From an uncultured Collinsella sp. (GTDB lineage: Bacteria > Actinomycetota > Coriobacteriia > Coriobacteriales > Coriobacteriaceae), in assembly GCA_902388545.1 (NCBI GenBank), contig CABMPS010000044.1, positions 1-12,431 of the forward strand: DNA of 12,431 nt, written 5' to 3'. Every line of letters begins with the position of its first letter. Position 1 is the stretch's first letter. The position numbers and the translations under genes are program-made. The notes below the pieces were generated by a model. It was not told the origin of the DNA and did not search any database. It was given only the letters and a program-made list of their open reading frames with translations. Of this stretch, positions 7,376 to 12,431 are shown piece after piece.

Positions 7376-7978
7376 ATGCCCGTTATGTATCGTGAGCCCA
7401 GCATCATAAAGAAGTCCAAGGACGGCCGTGTTGCCGCTGTCGATATGGCAAGCGAACTGCTCAACAGCCGTGTGCTGCTGCTGGAGGGCGAGGTCAACGA
7501 TGCGACCTGCAACGGCCTTATTAAGTCCATGCTGGTGCTGGAGCATCAAAGTGCGACCGAGCCCATCACCCTCATCATCAACAGCCCGGGCGGCAGCGTC
7601 ACGGCGGGGCTGGCGCTCATCGACACCATGCAGTCGCTCGATTGCCCCGTGATCACGGTGGGCGAGGGCGTCGTGGCCTCGATGGCCGCGGTGATCTTGG
7701 CCTGCGGCGACCACCGTCAGGTGTACCGCCACACGCAGGTGCTCATCCACCAACTGATGGGCGGCATGGGCATGGCGCAGCAGACCGATATCGAGATCGT
7801 GGCCCAGCATACAGCGGCCATGCGCGCCGAGCTGGACGAGCTGCTGGCCGAGCATGGCAACCTGAGCGCCCAGGAGTTCCACGAGCTCACCGAGCGCGAC
7901 TGCTGGTGCAACGCCAGGCGCGCTCTGGAGCTGGGCCTGGTGGACGAGGTGATTGCGCCCAGCAAGAAGGCGCTCTAG
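7376..7978 (+). CDS. clpP: ClpP-type serine protease, divergent paralogue
   Basis: This 200-residue protein has the full ClpP fold and triad: S102 in the GEGVVASMAA stretch, H125 in VLIHQLMGG, and D175 in LTERDCW. The oxyanion-loop motif INSPGG is at 68-73, and ARRALELGLVDEVI sits near the C-terminus. ClpP forms a tetradecameric chamber that degrades substrates delivered by ClpX/ClpC-type unfoldases. Several usually constant positions differ from housekeeping ClpP (VVASMAA where AASMGA is usual, a cysteine-rich WCN segment), and no clpX or trigger-factor gene lies beside it. It therefore looks like a secondary ClpP paralogue that may mix with or modify the main complex. AGAAGGG at 7362-7368 precedes the ATG at 7376 by 7 nt. 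Family is certain; paralogue status is inference. Confidence 0.92.
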   Translation: MPVMYREPSIIKKSKDGRVAAVDMASELLNSRVLLLEGEVNDATCNGLIKSMLVLEHQSATEPITLIINSPGGSVTAGLALIDTMQSLDCPVITVGEGVVASMAAVILACGDHRQVYRHTQVLIHQLMGGMGMAQQTDIEIVAQHTAAMRAELDELLAEHGNLSAQEFHELTERDCWCNARRALELGLVDEVIAPSKKAL

Positions 7979-8052
7979 CGGGGCGCATGCCTTACAAGTA
8001 CGTTGTGCAGGGCGAACAAGTGCGTAAATTCACAGCCAGAAAGAGGTTGAAC

Positions 8053-8871
8053 ATGAACAGGATTTGGGACGTCGATGGCATTGAGTGGGAAGACCTGCCC
8101 ACCGTGAGCGACCTGCTGTGCGCTGCGGACACAAAGATCCTGGCGCGTGAGGTTGCCCTTCGATACGGCGGCAAGCCGGACGGCCGCGGCCGTGGCGATA
8201 GCGAACGCAGCCTAAAGCGCGCCCGCCGCAAGGTCAAAAAGCTGCGGAAGATAGATCCCGAGCCCAGCGACAAGATCATCCTGTTGCCCAAGCATGTCAT
8301 CAATCGTCGCGATGCGGGCCACGGTTTTGGCTATTACGACGTGGAGCCGTGCATCTTTATGCGCGACGGCGTGCAAAGGCTGGGGGAGGACGCACTCGCC
8401 AATGTGCTTCCGTGGGAATTGATCCTGATGGATGATGAGTCCGCGAGCGAAATGCTGGGCTTTCGCGTATGGCTCGAAGGCGAGTGGGATCTATGCGAAC
8501 GTTATCGCTTTTTGGCCGTGGTGTGTGTTCGCATGCTGAACAACATCCGGGCGCAAAAGGAGCTGCGCAAGTTCCTCGAGCAGGGCGATGCGGCCTGCGA
8601 TATGGACGAGGACGATGTAGTTGAGGACATTCGCCGCGACGTGCTGTATCCCGAGGAAGTAATTAACGCCAAACTCGGCGGCTATTGGGACGCGAGTTTG
8701 GGACTCAACCTGCCCTGGAAGGACGAGCATCGGCAGACTTGCACGCGGATTGACAGGGCTATCGATGACCTGTTTGCCGAGGAAACGAAGCGCTGCGCTG
8801 CGGAGCTTGGGAAGAAGCTCGAGCGCGGGTATGAGGAGCGCGGGGAGTTACTGAACGGGATGTCCTTGTGA
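8053..8871 (+). CDS. Hypothetical protein, possibly DUF6557-like
   Basis: This is a 272-residue protein if it starts at 8053 (MNRIWDVDGIEWEDLPTVSD). That start has AAGAGG at 8041-8046, 6 nt upstream. An in-frame ATG at 7987, 9 nt after the clpP stop, has no comparable site and is less likely. The layout is a WEDLPTVSDLL helix, an arginine/lysine-rich segment at about 50-75 (SLKRARRKVKKLRKIDPEPSD), a DAGHGFGYYDVEPCI strand region, LPWELILMDD near 120, then long charged helices rich in glutamate and arginine. The order (WED helix, IDPEPSDKI strand, YYDV, PWE-L-LM) reminds me of small DUF6557-type proteins of unknown function, but this one is longer and the match is loose. No signal peptide or membrane segment is visible. 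It follows clpP by 74 nt and may be co-transcribed with it. Confidence 0.7.
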   Translation: MNRIWDVDGIEWEDLPTVSDLLCAADTKILAREVALRYGGKPDGRGRGDSERSLKRARRKVKKLRKIDPEPSDKIILLPKHVINRRDAGHGFGYYDVEPCIFMRDGVQRLGEDALANVLPWELILMDDESASEMLGFRVWLEGEWDLCERYRFLAVVCVRMLNNIRAQKELRKFLEQGDAACDMDEDDVVEDIRRDVLYPEEVINAKLGGYWDASLGLNLPWKDEHRQTCTRIDRAIDDLFAEETKRCAAELGKKLERGYEERGELLNGMSL

Positions 8872-8958
8872 ACGGTTGCCGACGGTCCGATAAAAATCTG
8901 TCCGGACGAAATGATAGAACGATAGCGTAAATAGCATCTGCACTTTAAGGAGTTAACA

Positions 8959-9396
8959 ATGGGAATCGCCTATAAGGAACTGTTTCGTGTAAACCGTCCT
9001 ATCTGTGGGCCTGGACCAGGAGGTTTCTTCATTAAAAGATTCAAGGAAGGCGGCTACAGTGAGGCTGAATTGCTCGATTTAATTTCGGGAGTGGACTTTT
9101 CTCTTGGTGAAGTGGATGAGGACATTAGCCTGAAAAAGAAATGCGAAATAGTCGAACAGGCGGTGAGTGGGGTGCATTATACGAGTTGGGCCCCCAGCGT
9201 GATCAGCATGATCATCTCACTTACGGTCGGAGGGTGTCTGTCTGCATGGGCGGGCAACAATTCAATCGCTGCCGGGGTTTTCGTGACGCCATGCCTGATT
9301 GCCTTGGGAATATATGCATGGTTTCGTTTATGCTTTGAGCGAAATCAAACGGTACTGTTGGGTGCGCTGAACCACATAAAGACACTTCAGCCGTAG
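8959..9396 (+). CDS. Small two-helix membrane protein, unknown function
   Basis: This 145-residue protein has a soluble N-terminal half of about 70 residues, including a YSEAELLDLISGVD helix and an acidic stretch. Two adjacent hydrophobic segments follow at about 78-97 (SVISMIISLTVGGCLSAWAG) and about 102-121 (IAAGVFVTPCLIALGIYAWF), joined by a short polar turn, so both termini should face the same side. AAGGAG at 8946-8951 lies 7 nt before the ATG and firmly supports the start. I do not recognise the family. No domain with an enzymatic motif is visible, and the neighbours give no clear clue. Confidence 0.75.
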   Translation: MGIAYKELFRVNRPICGPGPGGFFIKRFKEGGYSEAELLDLISGVDFSLGEVDEDISLKKKCEIVEQAVSGVHYTSWAPSVISMIISLTVGGCLSAWAGNNSIAAGVFVTPCLIALGIYAWFRLCFERNQTVLLGALNHIKTLQP

Positions 9397-9433
9397 TTGC
9401 ATGAAATCGCCGATCGCCTGCCGTGGGCCCTCG

Positions 9434-9449
9434 GGACCGCCCTCGCGGC
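9434..9449 (-). repeat. Left copy of a GC-rich inverted motif flanking the SIR2 unit
   Basis: Read on the minus strand, this is GCCGCGAGGGCGGTCC. The plus-strand end of the window (12415-12431) reads GCCGCGAGGGACGGTCC, the same word with one extra A. The copies are therefore inverted relative to each other and lie just outside the small-ORF/SIR2 segment. They may be element ends or members of a dispersed intergenic repeat. Confidence 0.45.
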
Positions 9450-9492
9450 GCCCTTCCCGCTCTTTCCGGACATGGCGTCCTCCGATCTCCCG

Positions 9493-9511
9493 GGGCCGGC
9501 CGACCCGGCCC
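9493..9511. repeat. GC-rich hairpin downstream of the 145-residue gene
   Basis: GGGCCGG (9493-9499) pairs perfectly with CCGGCCC (9505-9511) around a 5-nt loop. It lies about 100 nt after the stop at 9396 and has no following T run, so it could be a factor-dependent terminator or part of a GC-rich repeat block (about 9420-9520) whose composition differs sharply from its surroundings. Confidence 0.4.
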
Positions 9512-9525
9512 TCAGGGTATCGGAT

Positions 9526-9563
9526 TCCCAAATTCATCCGTACATGTACGGATGAATTTGGGA
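9526..9563. repeat. Perfect 38-bp palindrome
   Basis: The left arm TCCCAAATTCATCCGTACA (9526-9544) is followed directly by its exact complement (9545-9563), with no mismatch and no loop. As RNA it would form a long hairpin; as DNA it could be a dimeric protein site or cruciform. Its right arm includes the first four bases (GGGA) of the GGGAGG ribosome binding site of the small ORF starting at 9573. A related word, TTCGGATGAAGTTG, follows immediately at about 9568-9581. Confidence 0.85.
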
Positions 9564-9572
9564 GGTGTTCGG

Positions 9573-9770
9573 ATGAAGTTGATATTCAAGGGGTGCGGCA
9601 GTTGGCAGGAATCTCAAGCGCCCAACCGCCAATCTCCACATTTCTTTGCTAAACTAGCTTTGCGCGGGAAACCGTGCATAGTTCGGGAGCATGTCCCCCA
9701 ACTGGATCTAGGTTCGGATGCCGTTGCCCGGACTATTGGTGAAGGTTGGGGGACTTCCTACTTTCCATAG
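9573..9770 (+). CDS. Possible 65-residue small protein
   Basis: The frame from the ATG at 9573 (MKLIFKGCGSWQESQAPN, ending TIGEGWGTSYFP) encodes 65 residues. It is supported mainly by a near-ideal GGGAGG Shine-Dalgarno at 9560-9565 with a 7-nt spacer. The peptide has balanced composition, two cysteines and no membrane segment, and I do not recognise it. The same frame extends upstream to 9423, but that part is GC-rich and reads as low-complexity proline/glycine/arginine, so I do not include it. The stop overlaps the end of the convergent SIR2 gene by 13 nt, and a 10+10 inverted repeat lies inside its 3' half. It could equally be a chance frame or the remnant of a longer gene. Confidence 0.35.
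   Translation: MKLIFKGCGSWQESQAPNRQSPHFFAKLALRGKPCIVREHVPQLDLGSDAVARTIGEGWGTSYFP
9693..9754. repeat. Inverted repeat at the 3' end of the SIR2 gene
   Basis: GTCCCCCAAC (9693-9702) and GTTGGGGGAC (9745-9754) are perfect 10-nt inverted copies separated by 42 nt. The stem begins 3 nt beyond the SIR2 stop codon on the minus strand, so it may stabilise or end that transcript. There is no U tract, and the loop itself is rich in possible pairing. Confidence 0.5.
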
Positions 9771-11338
9771 CGCAAGAAGTCGTAGATGCGGACGCACTTC
9801 CGATAATGCGAATCTTTCAACAGAGCCCTCTTCTTGGCAGGGTCGTTTCCCACGTCAGCCAGTGCCCGCTTCAGCAACGCTTCCAAGTCGTCGACGTCCA
9901 TCTCTTCCTCTGAAAGGCACGGGATGAACGCGAACGGGCTCTTTGGCGCGCATGCATTCGCAAGGCCCTTTATGCTCAGCGACCCTTCGAATCTGCGACG
10001 AGTCGCAGGCATCGATTTGCGGAACGTTTCGCTTCGATAGCTATCAATCGAGGTGAGCGTTGGGAGATAAGTCGCTATGTCCTTACCGACCTCTCCACCG
10101 AGTCCGCGCGTGTACTTGAAGACAGGCATGTTGTTGGGCCGTTGGCGCACGTACATGTTGAGGTAGTTCTCGACGATGAACTTTGGGTCATAGCGAAGGT
10201 TATCGAGCACGATGTCCTCGAAGATATCTTCAGGTGAAATCGGCTTTCCGATGCTACTTGGTGACACCGACAGGCCGATGACGATCTTCTGGTCCGGGTC
10301 AAGGTCGTTGAGGACATTGTCTATCCCTGAGACGATGATGTCGGAACTCGGGTCGATATGCTCCGCAAGCCTGAACACGCTGCCCCTCAACTCGCGGATA
10401 AATCGCGTGCTATACATTTTCCGGAAGCTGCGCATCGCATCGTAGATCGACTCGAAGTCATCCGTGGTGATCTTCGTCATCGAAAGCGTACGGCCACCGA
10501 AACTCATAGCAATCTCGCCAACAGAGGTGTCGGTTGCGTGCTGAACGAAGATGAGCCGCTTGCCCAGCCGTTTGAGCTTGTCATCTGGTAGGCATTCGCA
10601 GATGTCACCCAGTATCGACCTGATGTTCTCGTCTTGAATCGAATAACCGAGGAAGATGACGGGATACTCGACGAAGAGGGTGAGCAGCTTCGCCGAGAGA
10701 TACTTCCTCTTCTGCGCGAACTCCGCATAGTCAGCGCTGGTCAGGACGATGCTTCCCGCCCTCGAGACTGAGCCATGGATCTTGTATATCTCCTGAGAGA
10801 AAGCCTGGTCAGAGAACAGGAGGTCGCTTTCTCCGACGTAGGTCGTGAAACCAGGGAATAGGGTCTCACACATACAGTCATAATTCGTGGTGATGATGCC
10901 GGCAACTTTTTCCCTGCCCGCCTTCGCCAGCTTCTCAGTTTCGGCGCTCTCGACGAGACGAGCTCTCGCGATCTTATCTGCGACGTAGATCTTCATGGGC
11001 GAAGCGTCCCCGGTAAGCTCGTCACTGTGATCTTCGCGGAAGGCAGCGAATTCATCCGATGCAAAGAGCTCGTGGTTTACTTCGCTTTCCATGAGCGTGG
11101 CAACGTACGGCAGTTCGGACTCGACCTCGCCGTTCTGGACAGCAATCTTCGCCTGGCTCTTGAAGCGCGCGAAGGCATATGGGTCGTCAAGCACCTCGGC
11201 GCAGATATCCGAAAGCAGCCCCTCCCATCCCGGCGTGCCGCAGTAACGACGGGAGAGGCCAGAGCCGATGAAGAGAAACGGATAACGCCCGGCATCATCA
11301 ACAGCTTTGTGGATTATCGATTTGATTCTCTCGTCCAT
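9758..11338 (-). CDS. SIR2-domain NADase-type protein, candidate anti-phage effector
   Basis: This gene encodes 526 residues. The N-terminal SIR2 Rossmann domain (about 18-275) contains FLFIGSGLSRRY with GSGLS at 25-29, the ITTNYD motif at 149-154 with N152, the catalytic histidine in KIHGS (H188), and FLGYSIQDENIRSIL at 229-243. Paired Asn and His at these places are the residues used for NAD+ cleavage in defence SIR2 proteins such as ThsA and DSR2. There is no zinc-binding cysteine quartet of the deacetylase type. The C-terminal half (about 290-526) is unrecognised and probably senses infection or mediates assembly. The start is chosen at 11338 because GAGG sits 8 nt upstream; the frame extends to 11446 inside the upstream ORF without a good site. 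The upstream gene ends 38 nt before this ATG, so the two are co-transcribed. The domain call is strong; a defence role is inference from family and context. Confidence 0.9.
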   Translation of the reverse strand: MDERIKSIIHKAVDDAGRYPFLFIGSGLSRRYCGTPGWEGLLSDICAEVLDDPYAFARFKSQAKIAVQNGEVESELPYVATLMESEVNHELFASDEFAAFREDHSDELTGDASPMKIYVADKIARARLVESAETEKLAKAGREKVAGIITTNYDCMCETLFPGFTTYVGESDLLFSDQAFSQEIYKIHGSVSRAGSIVLTSADYAEFAQKRKYLSAKLLTLFVEYPVIFLGYSIQDENIRSILGDICECLPDDKLKRLGKRLIFVQHATDTSVGEIAMSFGGRTLSMTKITTDDFESIYDAMRSFRKMYSTRFIRELRGSVFRLAEHIDPSSDIIVSGIDNVLNDLDPDQKIVIGLSVSPSSIGKPISPEDIFEDIVLDNLRYDPKFIVENYLNMYVRQRPNNMPVFKYTRGLGGEVGKDIATYLPTLTSIDSYRSETFRKSMPATRRRFEGSLSIKGLANACAPKSPFAFIPCLSEEEMDVDDLEALLKRALADVGNDPAKKRALLKDSHYRKCVRIYDFLRYGK

Positions 11339-11376
11339 AATCTTTCCTCTGTACCAATCGACATGCTCGTGAAATG

Positions 11377-12105
11377 TTATCCCACCAACTTCGGCGAGTG
11401 CGGGCTGAAAGCATCGTTGCCGTTCTGCCCGTCGACCAATCCGCACGCGAGACTCAGCGGCACAACTGCAGCGTTCTCGACCTCCACGCTAAGCACGTAG
11501 TGGAAGTCCGCCCCCTGGCTCCCACGATTCCGCTCGTAACCAATGGCGGCCAGCCGGTCGGCTAGTTCGTCTCTCGAAACCAGCTCGTTAGCCTTCACCT
11601 TGCAAAGCATGGGCTCAAGTTCGTAAGTGTTTGTCTCGCTGATTGCGTTCCTGTAGAAGCGGAAATGGGTCGTACGAAAGAGATCTTTATGATGGGAGTA
11701 CACGTGCCCGTCCTTAATGGCGTAGAAGTAGAAAAGGAACTCACCGCCCTCGTTTAGCCTGCCGCTACTTTCAAGGAAGCGGTAAATTTGTGGCGCTACA
11801 ACGGAGAGCCGATTACGCTTCCGAAGCGATTTGCCCCACGAGCTGAGTTTATTGAATACCACAACGATATGATATTTAAAGGGTAATTGGACTATCTCCC
11901 GACCAAACGAGGATTCGGATTGGCTTGCTGAAATGTGGCAGTGCCCTGTTCTAAGCAACGTATTTGCGATAGAGTCGCGCGGGAACGGTGCTCGGGGTCG
12001 TTGCACCAGTAGCAAATTACTTATATCGAGCGATGTGATGCTGCGATTTCGGAAATGCTTGCCTGGTTGTGGCGCCGACTTCGAAAAGCTGGTTTTTATT
12101 TCCAT
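11377..12105 (-). CDS. Unrecognised 242-residue protein paired with SIR2
   Basis: I do not recognise this protein. The part from about residue 75 onward is convincing as protein (LPFKYHIVVVFNKLSSWGK, GEFLFYFYAIKDGHVYSHH, then DLFRTTHFRFYRN, SRDELADRLAAIGYERN, and DFHYVLSVEVENAAVVPLS). It alternates beta-strand-like and helical stretches and has no membrane segment. The first 70 residues are serine/arginine-rich and less convincing. The only upstream ATG (12105) has no Shine-Dalgarno sequence, so the true start may be an alternative codon further in. The stop lies 38 nt before the SIR2 start on the same strand. Encoded first in a two-gene unit with a SIR2 effector, it may be a sensor, inhibitor or second effector, but nothing in the sequence decides which. 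Confidence 0.65.
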   Translation of the reverse strand: MEIKTSFSKSAPQPGKHFRNRSITSLDISNLLLVQRPRAPFPRDSIANTLLRTGHCHISASQSESSFGREIVQLPFKYHIVVVFNKLSSWGKSLRKRNRLSVVAPQIYRFLESSGRLNEGGEFLFYFYAIKDGHVYSHHKDLFRTTHFRFYRNAISETNTYELEPMLCKVKANELVSRDELADRLAAIGYERNRGSQGADFHYVLSVEVENAAVVPLSLACGLVDGQNGNDAFSPHSPKLVG

Positions 12106-12431
12106 TACAGCTGAAACAGGCCGTCAAAATTCATGGAAGATCTTTTCGATAGTAATGGATGAACTGAGGAGGTTTGTCTGGAGGGTGGATCGAGGTTCAA
12201 GATTGTTGCGCTCTGAAACGTTTCAGCTGAGGTCGGAGAGCGATCGCATGAGTCGATTTATATTTCGGCAGCGTTGCATCCATAGAAGAGAGAGGGATGC
12301 GTATTCGTTTGGCAGCGAGGGCGTGAGTGGGCGGGAACTTCGTGGCGTACAGCAATAAGGCTATACCTAAAAGCCTTTGTGTTGAACGGGTTTTCGCGGG
12401 AGCGGAGGGTGCGTGCCGCGAGGGACGGTCC
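12106..12431. promoter_or_regulatory. Upstream region of the SIR2 operon with repeated CTGAAAC sites
   Basis: I accept no gene in these 326 nt. CTGAAAC occurs at 12111-12117 (plus) and 12213-12219 (plus), and its complement at 12220-12226, so that 12213-12226 is the perfect 14-bp palindrome CTGAAACGTTTCAG. One site abuts the start codon of the 242-residue ORF and the pair lies about 110 nt upstream, an arrangement suited to a repressor. TATAAA on the minus strand near 12258 could be a -10 box, without a clear -35. AAGGCT (12357-12362) and AGCCTT (12372-12377) form a small hairpin. Confidence 0.35.
12415..12431 (+). repeat. Right copy of the GC-rich inverted motif
   Basis: GCCGCGAGGGACGGTCC at the window edge is the inverted partner of 9434-9449 (one-base insertion). 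The motif may continue beyond the window. Confidence 0.45.

Noticed and set aside
7175..7882. 235-codon minus-strand frame over clpP
   Set aside because: It lies opposite a ClpP with a full catalytic triad and crosses the terminator at 7299-7340.
7642..8052. Upstream extension of the 272-residue gene to 7642 or 7987
   Set aside because: The extension reads the clpP region out of frame as low-complexity arginine/glycine-rich sequence; only the ATG at 8053 has a good ribosome binding site.
9423..9572. Extension of the 65-residue ORF to an ATG at 9423
   Set aside because: The added residues are low-complexity Pro/Gly/Arg from a GC-rich block and no ribosome binding site precedes 9423.
11339..11446. 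36-codon N-terminal extension of the SIR2 protein
   Set aside because: It overlaps the upstream gene and lacks a ribosome binding site, whereas GAGG precedes the ATG at 11338 by 8 nt.
12131..12276. Short minus-strand frame ending in a TAATG overlap with the start of the 242-residue ORF
   Set aside because: It suggests translational coupling, but the frame has no good start codon or ribosome binding site and its translation does not resemble a protein.
11933..12358. 141-codon plus-strand frame upstream of the SIR2 operon
   Set aside because: There is no ribosome binding site at its ATG, it is antisense to the 242-residue ORF over 170 nt, and it has a biased arginine/serine composition. A GTG at 12185 preceded by GGAGG was also considered, but the peptide it opens is not convincing.
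1..12431. CRISPR array, tRNA or rRNA genes
   Set aside because: No regularly spaced direct repeats and no cloverleaf or rRNA-like sequence were seen on either strand.

Overview
The window looks like accessory-rich chromosome from a gut actinobacterium of the Coriobacteriia, most likely Collinsella or a close relative. This placement rests on overall protein character, moderately high G+C, strong Shine-Dalgarno sites and one likely leaderless promoter. It is a recognition-based inference, not a search result.

Layout. (1) 1-979, minus strand: the 5' part of an OmpR-type response regulator preceded by a membrane protein with a UBA-like N-terminus. (2) 980-1442: intergenic, dominated by a 182-bp imperfect palindrome (1194-1375) that looks like a MITE. 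(3) 1494-3023, plus strand: an AbiE-type (type IV) toxin-antitoxin pair, antitoxin first, probably transcribed from a leaderless promoter that ends exactly at the antitoxin ATG. (4) 3093-4529, minus strand: a stand-alone protein that resembles the tail of an N6-adenine methylase joined to a type I S-subunit-like half, without visible catalytic motifs. A hairpin at 3033-3071 separates it from AbiE. (5) 4820-7260, plus strand: an unrecognised 305-residue protein followed by a VirD4/TraG-family ATPase without a membrane anchor, closed by a clear rho-independent terminator. (6) 7376-9396, plus strand: a divergent ClpP with an intact catalytic triad, a 272-residue protein of uncertain family and a small two-helix membrane protein. 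(7) 9397-9757: a structured spacer with a GC-rich block, a perfect 38-bp palindrome and a possible 65-residue small protein whose ribosome binding site lies in the palindrome arm. (8) 9758-12105, minus strand: a two-gene unit made of an unrecognised 242-residue ORF and a 526-residue SIR2-domain protein with NADase-type residues. (9) 12106-12431: upstream region of that unit, ending in a GC-rich motif that is the near-exact inverted copy of one at 9434-9449.

How it fits together. AbiE, the methylase/specificity-like orphan and the SIR2 pair make this a plausible defence island. The SIR2 pair, flanked by short inverted GC-rich motifs and a palindrome, is the best candidate for an undescribed system: SIR2 would deplete NAD+ on infection, and the upstream protein would be a sensor, regulator or second effector. 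The soluble VirD4-like ATPase with its dedicated neighbour, and no relaxase or mating-pair genes in view, is the second system worth attention.
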